Source: Undaria pinnatifida
Lineage: Eukaryota > Sar > Phaeophyceae > Laminariales > Alariaceae
NCBI GenBank assembly: GCA_012845835.1
Contig: JABAKD010000012.1
Coordinates: 10,920,213-10,984,212 of the forward strand
Direction: 5' to 3'
DNA: 64,000 bases
Shown: piece by piece, positions 11,620 through 24,829 of the stretch
How the letters are laid out: each line of letters begins with the position of its first letter
How positions within the stretch are numbered: position 1 is the stretch's first letter
Made by a program: the position numbers and the translations under genes
The notes under the pieces: model-generated
Database searches by the model: none
Told to the model about the DNA's origin: nothing
Seen by the model: the letters and a program-made list of their open reading frames with translations, nothing else

Positions 11620-11800
11620 GGATCTCTTTTCGCGGGTCGGATTGGGGTTAGGGCGAGACCCGGCCCGATCCGTGATATTTGAGAAGCTCCTGACACAGCC
11701 CGACCCGACCCATGAGATTGAGAACACTTGCTGGCCCGACCCGACTCGACCCACGAGTTTTTTTCTAAACGTCCTGACCCGACCCGCGAGGCAGGTTATC
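11620..11800 (+). repeat. CCCGACCCGA-rich minisatellite
   Basis: GACCCGACCC and GGGTCGG-related words recur at irregular spacing (e.g. 11699-11711, 11733-11755, 11775-11790). A smaller run of the same kind lies at 2100-2140. Confidence 0.6.
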
Positions 11801-11899
11801 ACCACTCAAAAGCCCTGCTTAATAGCACCCCCAAAAAATACCACAACGAACTCCACCGTTTTTGCAAACGAAGTCCACCTTTTTCGCACGGCGCTTCCT

Positions 11900-14800
11900 G
11901 CTTGATGCACGCAATGTCTGTCTGGTCGGCGAAAGCCTGACGTGCCCCACCCTGGCATTTCAGGCATTCGAGGGTCTATGGCCTCAAGGCTACAGCTATT
12001 CATGGAATGAGTGCATGCCAGAACACCAACCGACTGCCCGGCACCCCCAGCTTTTACAAACCGAGCCTTCAAACCCCCAAGGCACCAGTGGCCTGAATAG
12101 CCCCCCCCGCCTAAACGTCGAGTCCTTAGTATCCCCCGCCGCTAACCCCCGTTGGCATAGTGGTCGGGTTAACAACGCCCCCAGCGTTAAAGTCTAGTCC
12201 GAACGATGGAGGTCCGTTGTGTTTATTTCTTCCCTTCAAACCAGACACAACGAACAGCCCACATCCGACATATGGCATCAGCACAGAGGGCGGTCATGCC
12301 GCCTCTCACCCCTCGCCTAGTGTTCTCGCGATGTCCGCATCCTGCGTCGAAACGTAATGACGTGATCAATGACGCGCGGCAGAAACAACGTGTACGGTGC
12401 ATCGCGGTACGCCGCTCACGTATCCTTTCATTCGTACCCGTCCTTGAACACCTACCTATGCCATGGAATCTTCCGTTCCCGCGGGGTGCGCATACATAGC
12501 CAAACCTTAAGGTGCCGGCGATATCTCATGCGCGGATGGCAAACAGTAACAGCCAGAAGTGGGTCGAACGGAAATTGCTACCCCCATCCCAGCGTGAATA
12601 GACGTCCAAAGGATATTTTGCGACCGATGGCCCATGGCAGAAATAAAAGGTACCTCCTCCATTCATGTCTCACGCGTCCCTCTTCAAGGCCGACCTACGC
12701 TATGGTACGTTCCTCGCTCGCGACCTGCGCATGCCGAAACCCTAAGTCAATTTCTTACCGCCATTTGCTTACACGCCAATCTTCTTAGCCCCGCCAGCTG
12801 AGAGATCGAGCAAGAACGATGCCCAGACTGTATCACAACCAGCCATCACTTCCACCAAGCATGGCCAACAGGTCAAGACCTGTCTGTCGGGCTCATCCCG
12901 CCGCTTTTTATATATTGTCAATGCGCGTTGAAAGAAAATGGTATGGCTGACAAACGGCGGCAGAAATGACATGCCCATTGTTCGAGTGGCACGCCATTCA
13001 CTTCTGCCCTACGCACCTCCCCCCTTCAACACCTACCTTCGCCATGACACGTTTCGTGCTCACCGACTCGCTTGGCAAAACCCTAAGTCGCTCTTGTATA
13101 CCCCCCCGGTTACACGTCGACGTCTTGGTACTTTCAAGTTCTTCGATCGGACCCAAACGATGACCAATCCTTGTCACAACCAACCGTCGTGTCCACCAGG
13201 CACATCTAACACAAAAATAGCGGCCAAGGCATGTCGCCTCCGCCCGTCCCGTCCTAATGTGATGCACAGCTGCGTGTCAAAAGGTAAAGGCATGACTGAC
13301 GGCCTAACGAGGAGACGCGTTGGGGCGCCATTCAGTCATCTCTTACGTACCCCCCATTCCACACATCTACCTACGCCAGGGTAACTTCCTTGCTCGCCGG
13401 CTGCAGACAGCCACACTCTTAAGGCTTCAGGAAAGTAACGTGCGCGTATCTCTGACAACAACAGCCAGAACTACTTCGGCCAAGAAGATCCGCCTCTATT
13501 GCACCACGCGCCTGAGGTGCAAGGAAAACGACGTGGCCGAAGGTCCACGGCAGAAGTAACGTGTCTGGCGCTTGGCATCACAACGTGCATTTTTATTTTG
13601 ACGCAGCCCCTATCAACACCGACCGACATTCGCCATGGCGCCTTCCTTGCTCGCTGGCTGCCTATAACCAGAACCCAACTTCACCTTCTGATCACCCCCT
13701 GCTTTCACGTCGACGTTTTCGGGCCTTCAAATCGCAGGTCGAGCCAGAACGATGTCCAACATTTTTCACAACCAACCGTCAGACATCCACCAGGCACAAA
13801 CGGCACAAATACAGGGCCGAGATGCGTCTCCTTCACTCGCCTGGCCCTGTTGTGCTGTACAAACCACGTTGAAAACGGCTGATGTGACCAACGGCCCACG
13901 CCATATATGTCGTGTCCAATGCGGGGTGAAACGCCAATCATTAATTTCTCACGTACCCCCCTTGAACGTCTACCTTTATACGTTATGGAGCTTCCTTACT
14001 CGCTGACTGGGCACAGCTGAACCCTAACTCAGCGTGTTGCTCTCACCCCCTGGGTTTTTTCCTGTACTTCTTGGCGCCTAAAATTCACTAGGTCAAACCT
14101 GAATGATGTCCAATACTTGTCACAATAATCAATTGTCTTCATCAGGCAGAGCCAGCATAGTCATGGGTACAGGGATCGAGGCATGCCTCCCCCACCTCGT
14201 ACCTGTCCTATTGCCAGTCATTTGTTAATGCTCGTTGAAAGGCAATGATGATGTGACCGAAAAATGTGCGGGAGAAATAACCTGTCCGGTGCGCGGTGGC
14301 GCGCCTTTCACTTTTTTCTTGGGTACCTCCCCCCTCCAACATCTACCTGGGTCGTGATGCCTTCCTTACTCGCTGGCTGCAGATAGTCACATTGTAAGTC
14401 GCCTTTCTTCTCATCCGCTGCTTACACGTTGACTACGTTTCGGGTCCAGCTCGAAGGTCGAACCTGCGTGATACCCGATGTATGTCACAACCAACCACCA
14501 TCTCTACCAGGCACAATCACCCAAGATATTAGGGGTTAGGGTACGTCTCCCGCAATTGTCCCGTCCAATTCTAATAGGGAAATAAGAGTTGATAACAGAG
14601 GTGTGGCCGACGGCCAAAACAGAAGCAACGTGTCCGGCGCGCGGCTGCACGCCCGCCACTCGCTTTTGACGCACCCCTCTTCAACCCCTATCCACGCCAT
14701 GGCGCTTTCCCTGCTCGCTGGCGGCGTATAGCCAAACCCTAAGGCAGCTCGTTGCTCTCACCCCCTAGCTATTTTCCTGTACTTCTTGGCACCTCAAGTT

Positions 14801-17060
14801 CACAGGTAGGTGTAACCTGAATGATGTCCAATACTTGTCACAATAATCCGTTGTCTCCACTACGTAGAACCAACATGATTGTAGGTGAAGGGATCAAGGC
14901 GCGTCTTCCCCCCTCGTCCCTGTCCTATTGCCGGTCATGTGGTAATGCGCGTGGAAAGGCAATGATGTGACCGACAAACTGCGGCAAAAATAACGTGTCC
15001 GGCGCTCGGTGGCGCGCTCTTCACTCATTTCTTGCGCCCCCGCCCCCCTCCAACATCTACCTGGGTCGTGGGACCTTACTCGCTGGCTGCAGATAGTCAA
15101 ACCGCAAGTCACGTCTTTTTTCACCCGCCGCTTACATGTCGGCTGCGCTACACCTCCAGCTCGAAAGTCGAACCTGAATGACGCCCGATGTTTGTCACAA
15201 CCTACTAATAATATCATCTCTACCGGGCACAAGCAACCAAGATATAAGGGGTTACGGCACGTCTCCCGCGCCTGTCCCGTCCAATTCTAATGGTAGAAAC
15301 ATAGAGGTGTGGCCGACGGCCAAAACAGAAGCAACGTGTCCGGCGCGTGGCTGCACGTCGTCCACTTGATTTTAACGCACCCCTCTTCAACACCTATCCA
15401 CGCCATGGCGCTTTCCCTGCCCGCTGGCGGTGCATAGCCAAACCCTGAGGCAGCTTGTTACTCTCACCCCAAGCTCTTTTGCTGTACTTCTTGGCACCTC
15501 AAGTTCACTAACTCGAACCTGAATGATGTCCAATACTTGTCACAATAATCCACACCAACAGGCAGGACCAACATGGTCATAGGTAGAGGGATCAAGGCAC
15601 GCCTGCTCCCCTCGTCCTGGCCAGTTCAGTCATGTGTTAATGCGGGTTGAAAGGCAATGGTATGACCGACAAACCGCGGCAGAAATAACGTGTCCGGTGC
15701 GCGGTGGCGTTCATTCCACTTATGTTTTGCGTACTCCCCCTCTCCAACATCTACCTGGGTCGTGGTACCTTCCTTACTCGCTGGCTGCAAATAGTCAAGT
15801 CGCGTTTTTATCACCCGCTACTTATACGTCGACTGCTTTACGCCTCCAGCTCGAAGGTCGAACCTGAATGATGCCCGATGTATGTTGCAACCAACTACCA
15901 TCTCTATCGGGCACAACCAACCAAGATATAAGGGTCACGGCACGTCTCCCGCACTTGTCCCGTCCAACTGCAACAGGAAAATAAGAGTTGAAACATAGAG
16001 GTGTGGCCGACGGCCAAAACAAAAGCAACGCGTCCGGCATGTGGCGGCACGCCGTCCACTTACTTCTGATAAACCTCTCTTCTACACTTATCCACGCCAT
16101 GGCGCTTTCCCTGCTCGCTGGCGGTGCATAGCCCGACCCTAAGCCAGCCTTTTGCTCTTGCCCCCCAGCGTTTTTGCTGTACTTCTTGGCACCTCAAGTT
16201 CACAGGTCTAACCTGAATGATGTCCAATACTTGTCACAATAATCCACTGTCTCCAACAGAAATTACCAACATAGTCATAGGTGAAGGAGGCCAAGACGCG
16301 TCTGCCCCCTTCGTCCCGTACCGTTGTCAGTCATGTGTTAATGCGCGTTAAAGGCAATGATGTGACTGACCGACCGCGGCAGAAGTAACGTGTGCGGTGC
16401 GTGGTGGCGCGCCTCTCACGAATTTCTTGCGTACGCCGTCCTCCCTCCAACATCTACCTGGGCCGTGATGCCTTCCTCACTCGCTGGCTACAGATAGTCA
16501 CTCCGTAATTCGCGATTGTTTCGCCCGCTGCTTACACGTCGACTGCTTTACGCCCCCAGCTCGAAGGTCGAACATGAATGACGTCCGATATTCATCACAA
16601 CCAACCATAGTCCCTACCGGGTACAACCGACCAACATAATATAGGGGTTAGGGCACGTCTCCCGCACTTGTCCCGTCCAATTTCAATAGGAAAACAAGAC
16701 TTGAAATCTCCCGCACTTGTCCCGTCCAATTCTAGTAGGAAAATAAGACTTGAAATATAGTTGAGAGATGTGACCGACGGCTAAAACAGAAACAACGTGT
16801 CCGGCCTGTAGCTGCACGGCGTCCACCAACTTCTGACGCACCCTTCTTCACCACCTATCCACGCCATGGTGCTTTTCCTGCTCTCTGGCGGCGCATAGCC
16901 AAAGCCAACGTCGCGTTATTTTCACCCACTGCTTGTACATCTACGGCTTAGAGCCTCCAGCTGGCAGCTCGAATGCGCATGATGTCCAAGACGTGTCACA
17001 ACGAAACATCCCCTCCACATAACACAACCATCACACGCAAAGAGGTCCACCGGCCTCTCC
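11900..17060. repeat. Degenerate higher-order satellite (~330-bp units in ~650-700-bp dimers)
   Basis: Landmarks recur in fixed order. One half-unit holds ACATCTACCTGGGTCGTG, CTCGCTGGCTGCAGATAGTC, CGTCGACTGCTTTACGCC, TCGAACCTGAATGATG and CACGTCTCCCGCACTTGTCC. The other holds TCCACGCCATGGCGCTTTCC, CTGTACTTCTTGGCACCTC, GATGTCCAATACTTGTCAC and ATGCGCGTTGAAAGGCAATG. Two-part units starting near 14330, 15045, 15740 and 16435 are clear; copies to the left (11.9-14.0 kb) are more diverged and mostly single-half. No conserved frame is visible. From 17060 to 18530 I see nothing recognisable. Confidence 0.8.
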
Positions 17061-18539
17061 CCATTGTAATGTGTAAATGGCGTTGAGAAAGCGCGCCGAT
17101 AGAGAACGTGGCTTAGCCCCTCCCAACAACCATACTAAGGCCAGACCAACCAACGGGGGACAACAGTATAGAGGATCAGAAGGCATGGAAAACGCCTCTA
17201 GAGCGTAACTCTCATCCCACCCCCGCTCAAATTCGCGGCGGTGGAGGGTGGGGTGGTTTGGTAGGGTCCTCCTCCGTAGCCGCCCATGGTTCTTGCACGA
17301 TTGTGGTCGACATGTCCCTTACGGTTCGTCAAGCAGGACCGTCTCGACAGCCTTGAACTCTCCGCGCCTAATCGCACGACGAACACCAATCGACGGTCAT
17401 TAACGAAGGAGAGGATCGGGGCGGTTTCGCTTCAAAACATATTTCCCTATCTCAACGAAATGAGAATACCGTTTGTTCTTGTCTGTGTACACGCGCGACT
17501 TGAACTGAGTGAGCGAGGGGAGGGGAGGCGCTTGTTGCTGGTGACGTCAATTTCCGTCCGACGTGCGTTGTTCCGCGTGGTGTTTCCTCCGCGTTATGCG
17601 TGTAAAACACACGCATGTGTTCCGAGCCTATACGGCCTGCTGCGCTTATAATGCGAGCAGAGCCGAAATATTATAAGCACGTAATCCCCCCCTTGTAGAG
17701 AAAATAGAGCAAAAACCTTGGAGTCTGGTGTATTATTATTCGTGAGCGCACCCAAAATCAAATTATGGGCAGCTCCTACCTACTATGTGGCCGTATTAAA
17801 CATGCAAAGAAAATAATAAACGAGTTCCAACGAATATGAAGGGAAATGGCGCCACACATGGAAACAGCAATCGACCACGGCCGACCCCATCTACGTATGT
17901 ATCTTAACCCACTCTTCTTTGAAAAACAAAAAAACCTCCTGCGGTTCTTTCTTTACGACTCTTGCATGTAGGTGTAGCACACCATAAAACGAGCTTGCCA
18001 CTGGAGACACCAGCGGGTATGTTCATGCATTAACAGGACATACAGGGGATGAAAAACATCCCCGCCGGTATAAATAGAGGATTCCCGGGTCACATCGCTT
18101 GGGGGTAGGACTCGAAAGGATAGTAAATCCGCAAGTTCAGATGATAACACGAAGAACCGAACTCGAACATGTGAACACGAAGATTCAAACGGGCTCTGTG
18201 GTTCGGACCAGAGCAGTGTCTGGAAACAAACATGGTCGGACTCGCTCCTCTGACTCACCTAGCAAAACGGAGAGATGGAGGCGATTCCTCTACCCCCTTT
18301 GGCCGCATGATATGCTTCCGTCGTGGAAGAACTCCCAACACCGTGACGTTCGGTCGGGAAAACATCAGTCCTGCGGGGACAGCTTGACGTAATCCTCCAC
18401 TGACTGCTCCTTGTCGAAACCACCGTCCAGGGCATCTGCGTCGCCAGTACGTGTTCTTCATGGCGCGGAATAAGGCCGTGTTCGTAGACACTATTAACCG
18501 ACCTGGTGCGAATCGTGTTTGTTGCAGCAGAGTATCGGC

Positions 18540-18720
18540 AGCAAAAACAAATTAGTTGATTGGATAGTCGGTCGGCTCGTTGAATATGTGGTCGATTGGT
18601 TAGCAGGTTCTTGAATTGGTTGATTGGGTAGTTGGGTTTTGAGGTGGATCGGTCGGTGGGTCGGTCGGTCGATCGTTCGGTTAGTTGGATGGGTTCAACT
18701 GCTGACTTGTTAGTTGAATT
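18540..18720 (+). repeat. Degenerate GGTT/GGTC short-period repeat
   Basis: TTGGTTGATTGGGTAGTTGGG and GGTCGGTGGGTCGGTCGGTCG style tetranucleotide repetition, imperfect over about 180 bp. Confidence 0.6.
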
Positions 18721-18737
18721 AGTGGTTAGTTTGGCGA

Positions 18738-19789
18738 TCACGTCTTGCACAATGTCACTTTCGGCCAAGTCAAGCACAACACCGACCCAATCCTACCGTC
18801 TCGACATGGAGCACAATCCGGCGCTGAAGAGGAAAACGACAGAAGCACGTCCGGCAAACACAAGCAATCGCGCAACTGGATGAAAAAGGCCTTGGACGCG
18901 CCCTGCTCAAAGGACGTATCACGCCAATTCCACGCCCCGTTTAAAAGTTTCCAGCAAAGGTCAGGAGGCCTATGGTTTGAATCCATATTCTCATCGCCAC
19001 CTTGGCAGTTAAACGAGAAAAGTATCTCACCCAAACCAACAGCAGTAGTTGTGTCGAACATGCCGTCGCCCCTTTTTCTTCCTATAACCGCCTCAACCCC
19101 TAAGGCCTTCTCAGTCATGGTGGCAGTTCCATCTAACGACGTGATCCTCGAGCCCTCAAGCGCCTGGTCTTCCTTGGGGGTAGTTCTCTCCTGCGGCAGA
19201 TTGTAAGACAAACAAGGGGGCCCCCACATCAATACCACGTTAGAACATGAACACGGGGTAGTTAACCCAACTACCATCGTCGTGATCATGAACAAGCTCA
19301 CTTGTAAGGCCGACGGTAGCACAAACAGAACCGAAGGTATTGTCATCTTCCTACGAATACACTTCGCGGTACTATATCAACGCAACGATTCACCCACATG
19401 CTCCACGAACCGCAGCAGCACGCGCAAGTATCTCGCTTACGAACGAACACACCTTCAGAGCCACGAAGCGGCTGCTCCGAACACCTAGAGGACCAATGTG
19501 ACCTTCTGAAGAACCATCGAGGACGCCGCGAGAAGAGCCGACGCCAACGGAACATGCCAGACCCCATTCCTGTTGGACCCATCTCTCGCAGTTTGGTCAG
19601 CCGGCGTCCGATGTTGACCTGCAAAATGATCATGCAAAAGCCGACAGAACTACCGGTGGTGAGAATGGTCATACTGGTGGGATACCAAAGCAACTGAAAA
19701 ATTATGGTAGTATACATGTGATAAGGAAAGACCTGCTGAAATAACAAATGATTTAAAGTGAAAAATACATGTGACCGGCACCAAACCAA
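18738..19789 (-). other. Possible membrane-protein exon remnants (two adjacent - strand open frames)
   Basis: Open frames at 19789-19343 and 19346-18738 each contain one plausible hydrophobic segment (around TILTTGSSVGFCMIILQVNI followed by RRLTK, and around VLFVLPSALQVSLFMITTMV). No family is recognised, splice sites are not convincing, and the + strand is also open. They may be chance frames or a decayed gene. Confidence 0.2.
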
Positions 19790-19817
19790 ACCTTACGGTT
19801 CGCGAAACCCGTATAAC

Positions 19818-19864
19818 CGGAGGAGGGGGGCGGGGGGGGGCGGGGGGGGGGGGCGGGGGTGGGG
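19818..19864 (+). repeat. Poly-G tract
   Basis: About 45 bp of nearly pure G with scattered C and A. Confidence 0.9.
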
Positions 19865-20489
19865 TATTGTGTCATGGCCCAGATGCAGGTCGGCCCAACT
19901 ACGAATGCCTAGCACTTCTGCACAAGAATTTCCCATGCAGGAGTACAGATTGGCTCGTAGACATTGACGAGTTACTCTTAACGACACATTAAGTACCAGG
20001 TATTCATCTCTGGACAAATCTAAGGACTGTTTAGGGTCGGTGGAAATATTCTAACGGGATGTACATTACCTTCCCGGGTGACATGAAAGAAGCATATATC
20101 GTCTCTGGACACACAGAAATAATCGACAAAGCTTCGCTTCACCTGAGAGTGGGTGGTTGACGCAGCGCCCTCGCCCTCTGTGCATCCCTTGCGAAATCTC
20201 TTATGGCGAAAATTCCGCCCCGGGAGGTTCGGGAGCTTGAAGACCGCCTCACACCGCCGCAAGCCGTGTTTGCCGGATCGATGAAAACCCGACGTGCTCC
20301 GTCCCGGCGTTGTCGAGATGCAAGCGCCCATCGTTTCTCACACTGAGGTCATGTTTGGCAATGATTACAACCCCCCCCCTCTTTCATCCTCGATTTTCTT
20401 CATCTCCTCACCGTCACCCAGTGAAAAGGTTCAACACCCCCACGAAGTATTGGAGGTATACGTCGCCACATCGAATACACTGTTGTGGT

Positions 20490-21300
20490 GGCGTAAGTAC
20501 CGACCGCAGGCGTGTTCGCGGCAAACGGGCTGGTGATAGTTCGGGGAGTGTCGGTCGAGAAGATCACGACGATAGCCTGCAGCGAAGTGATGACGTTGCT
20601 CTGCTACGAGGTGATGATGGTGATCGGCTACGAGGTGATCTCGATAGTGAGGTCGATGTCGACTCTAGGCGCTGCCTTAGCTGCGCCAGACTAGCATCCG
20701 AAAAAACAACAACAAGGGTTTCGTCGTTGCTTGGAGTAAAATGCACGACGGTGATGGTATAAGCACCGACCATGGCAGAGGTGAGGATTTGAGAACGGTG
20801 ACGGTCGTGGTAGTTCCGGAGGCGCTGGTGGAGCCGGTGACGTCGGCAGTCTTCTACGAGGTGATGATGGTGGTCGTGGCGCTTGTCGCGGTTGGTGCCC
20901 TTGCATGAGGCTAAGAGTGGTCCAGACAGTTCCAACGGCAGTCTGAAATGCTAAGGTCACGACGGTGATCTGTTGCGAAATTATGCCGTTGGTCATGGAC
21001 GTTGTTGTGGTCGGTGCACTGGTAGGGTTGAGGGCGGAGAAGATGATCACGGGGGTCCACTACGAAGCGGCGGTGTTGATCTTCTACGAGGTGGTGACGG
21101 TGGTCTGATACAAGGTGAGGACGTCGGACTTGGTGGCCATCGTGGTCGGTGCAGTGCCAGGGGTGAGGGTGGTCGAGAAAGCTTCATAGTGGTTTGAGAG
21201 TGAAGGTAGTGGTCGTCGTCATTGGCGTGGTCGGTGAGGTAGCAGGGGCTATGATGTCCGTAACAGCTGCTCGAGGTGTGGACGTCCTGCAATCAATGTA
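20490..21300 (-). pseudogene. Degenerate copies of a Thr-rich exon resembling exon 11 of the - strand gene
   Basis: On the - strand, stretches read TITSPFAANTPAVGTYATT and MVGAYTITVVHFTPS, closely similar to FSADTPTVGTHTYTIVHTPT at the C-terminus encoded at 27036-26730. At the DNA level, blocks such as TACGAGGTGATGATGGTG and AAGTACCGACCG(C/T)(A/G)GGCGTGT occur in both places. The copies sit in different frames with stops, so they look like a decayed tandem duplication. They could instead be exons of a second, related gene, but no continuous model was found. Confidence 0.5.
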
Positions 21301-21719
21301 GAGAAACCTGCGTACCGTGACGACGGGCGGCCAATGACAAGTGGGTGGTGTTGAGCGGCCTAGGTGAGCTAGATAAATAGTTGGAAAACGGTGTGGCATC
21401 GACGAGACGCAGTCTGGATTTAGGCCAGCGTACGCACCGGGGTCTTCTAAAATAAAAAATGTAGACTAGACTTAGCTTTAGGATGGCTTACGAGACGGAT
21501 TCTAGAACGGTTGCCCTTACTGCTGATCTTAGTAGTTGCGGTTGGCATTCACAATCTTCCAACTGCTGCTGTAGGGACCAAATACATTATAAGATACGCA
21601 TATATAGTCTATATATTGTGCCGTTACGTACGTATGAGACGTTCGATGGCTGAAATTTGGCGTGCCTTTCTACTTGAATTGGGGCGGAATGATGCAAGCT
21701 TTCTTCTACCGATCAAGCC

Positions 21720-23450
21720 CTATCATACCTGCAGAAGATGGAAAGATCGCTGATTTCGTCGAGGGGAGGTCATCACGTTGCACTCGGGCTACGCAGGGAA
21801 GAATCGAAAAGGTGGTCTTTTGAGGCGAACTCGTCGAACTGCTCGAAGATCACGACCGACGACGAAGGATTAGGAACAGCCGTGGCGTCTCGTAGATCCT
21901 GCTTGGACCCGTCCAAGACCTGTCGCACCTGCAGAAGATTGTCGTTTGGCTGCTGTCGTCACGGGGCATCCGCCTATGCTCGACATAAACGGGTCAACCA
22001 TATGAAGAGTCGAAACATGTGCGGTGTTCGTCGCACTCGTTGGTTTCGTTGTGGCGAACGGCCGACGATGAGGTAGCAGGCGCAGCCGTATGTTCTCATA
22101 GGCGCCGCTTAAACCCATCCGCACCCTATCGCACCCACAAAAGATACAGATGTGGTTGCTGTTCGCAGGGGCATCACATTACAATCGGGGTACACGGGGT
22201 TGACCGTCACCTACGGGAAGGACAAAAATATGAGCCTTCTTCGAATTAATCGAGTTCGTCGAAGTTGACGGCCGAACGCGACGTGGCAGGCGCAGCCGCA
22301 GAATCTTGTAGGCGCTACTTACATCCCTTCAAATCCCATCACACTTGCAGCAGATGGAGATGTGGCTGCTGTCCTCGTCACGGGGCATCACGCAAGCACC
22401 GGGGAACACGGATTGACCATACCAGAGCAGTCGACAAATTTACGACTTTCATCGAAACCGTCGAAATCCTCGCCCGGAACGGCGGACCATGAAGCAGCTG
22501 GCGCAGCCGCAGGGTCTTGTAGGCGCTGCTTACAACCACCTATGACGTCTGAAAGACATAAGGATGTGGCTGTTGCGGTCCCTAGGCATCGCATGGCTCT
22601 TGGGGGACGCGGGTTGACCATCATAGGCGTCCTTCACCATGGAGGTTTGTTGACGAGCCCAAGTCGTGATGGTTCACGGCCGACAACGAACCACGAGGCG
22701 CAGCCATAATTACGCTTATACCCGTCCAAGCCCTGTTACTTCTACACAAGGTGGAGGCGTGGATGCTGTCGTCGCGGCTCATTTTGTTGATCTACGCCCA
22801 CGCGGATTCATTTTGTCAGAAGAGTCCAACAGTCACAGCTTTCGTCGAACTCGCCGAAATCTTCGCAGTGAATGGCCGACGACGAAGCAGCTGGTACACC
22901 TGGAGCGTGTCGGGGACGCCACTTACACGCATCCAGCCCAGCCTACCTGCCGAATATGGAGATGTGACTGCCATCGTTGCGGTTCATCACGATTCTCTCG
23001 GATTGCGCTAGGAGTGGTCGAAACGTTTTGCAGATTTGCCGTTTTGTTCGTCTTCGTCGGGGTTAGTGGCCGACGACGAAGCAGCGGGCACAGCCGTAGT
23101 GTCTCGTAGACGCCGCGAAGACCCGCAGTAGTCGCATCAGATCCTGCAGAAGACGGCGATGGAGCTGTTGTCGACGCGGGCCATGACACTGCGCTCGGGG
23201 CATTCGGAGAGGAGTGAAACGAATCACAAGATTGGTCAAACTCATCGGATCGTCGCTATTAACAGCCGATGACGAAGCAGCAGGCACTGTCGTAGCACCT
23301 CGGAGGCGCGGCCTAGACCCGTCCGAGCCCTAGCACACCTGCACGAGATGGAGATGTGGCTGCTGTCATTCACGGCGCATGACGTTATGCTCGGTCTACG
23401 CGGGTCGAACACCTCAGAGGAAGCGCTAGCAGTGTTTCGCAGGCGCCGGT
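21720..23450 (-). repeat. ~200-bp tandem array (about 9 units) resembling exon 10 of the - strand gene
   Basis: On the + strand each unit carries a CTGCAGAAGATGGAGATGTG-like word followed by GCTGCTGTCGTCACGGGGCA, near 21733, 21940, 22142, 22348, 22555, 22746, 22953, 23150 and 23347. The same context (CTGCAGAAGACGGAGCTTTG, then CGGGCATCGCGTCGCGGTCG) spans the donor end of exon 10 at 27632. Conceptual - strand translations of some units keep the P-D-x-N-V-M-P pattern of PDRDAMP in exon 10, but units contain stops and frameshifts. I read it as amplified, decayed exon-plus-intron sequence. Confidence 0.6.
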
Positions 23451-23459
23451 CGAACCCAC

Positions 23460-24829
23460 CGGGCCCACTTGGTCATATTTCCTCTGCGCCTAGATATATC
23501 CTGAAATATTGAGACCGCATCCGTTCCGGACAGCTCAGACGGATAAGGTTAGTTCTGCTTCCACATCAGGCTCAGGACTGACATTCTGAATTAACCAGTT
23601 CTGCAAAGGCGGTAGTGCAGGGGTGTTAGTACAGGGACGACACATATTGTTTGGCAGCCCATACCAAATAGTCGATGAGAAAATATCTCGCTGCTAGGCT
23701 GCAACAATGCGCTAACCCGTCGGCACCATTTGACTACAAATGTAGCAATATACATCAAGCGCTCCACGAAAGATCTCCGCAAATTCAAAAACCAACACTA
23801 TGTGGGTACGTACAGCAGTGTGGGCGAACTAGACGCCATCATATGTGAGCTAAAACATTTCGGCCGGACCTTTGCTACAAAACGTAAAGGAAACAAAGGT
23901 CTACCAGATACTCTAGTGTTATGGTAGGACACACGCTACCTCACACAATCATGTAAACGCCTTAGGTCAAGTGGTATCGCGTTCGGTACGCTGTGTAAAT
24001 AGCGCCCGATAATCCCTACCGAAATGCGCGTGCTCGACGAGGGGAATGGTGGTACCGTAGTCCCGCAAACAGACCTGCTGGCGGCCTCCGGATCCCGTTT
24101 TGGGCTGGTGCTCGTCTTCGGTGAGATATGGGCGCCCTATTCAAAGCTTCCGGCCAGCCCCGACCGCCCACTGCAGCCGGCCTAAGACGAGAAAGGAAGT
24201 TTGTCGGCGGGGAAGTTGGTAACCAGACCAGCCGCCAAGAGCAGGCGATTTTTTAGCACATGTAAAACGCAGCGAGGGGGAATAAGTACGACGAAAAAAC
24301 AACGAAACATCTGAACGAAAAATAACGGACCAAGTACAATCCTGAAGCACAGCCACACACACGAAAACCTGCCACGTAACGAAACTCTACCGGGTATGAT
24401 TCTACCAGGCGATGGTGTTTAACTTGGTGGACGAAAACGGTGGAGGCATATCTAACCCAATTGCTCACCCCTAAACTCCACCGACGTAAAACGCGACGCG
24501 CGACGAGCTCGATTTTCCTTCCGCACCCTCCACCCCCCTCGCACCACCCTCCCCGTAGGCCCTGACTTGCCCCCTGATTGATGAACATAGCCCCTCTACA
24601 CGTGACAATGAAGGCTTGTGTCCCCGTCTGGACTCGGGCGGTAAACACGCTTAGGCTCCCTATAATTCTTATTCTTCCGCCTGTCAGCCCCCCCGCACCC
24701 CCCCACCTCTGTGCGCGGACGATAGTAGCTTAGCACAATATTCCTTCCTGTGAGCAAACTACTACGCCCGTCACCATCCTCCACAACCTACAACTCGTTT
24801 CCTCTTAATCGTCAGTGGGTGCTTCCCAG
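23460..24829. other. No supported gene
   Basis: A 65-residue + frame at 23730-23927 (containing RKFKNQHYVGTYSSVGELD) has protein-like composition but matches no family I know. Otherwise nothing is recognisable. Confidence 0.5.

Noticed and set aside
23730-23927. 65-residue + frame considered as an AP2-type DNA-binding fragment
   Set aside because: Only a YVGTY word is reminiscent; the rest of the domain pattern is missing.
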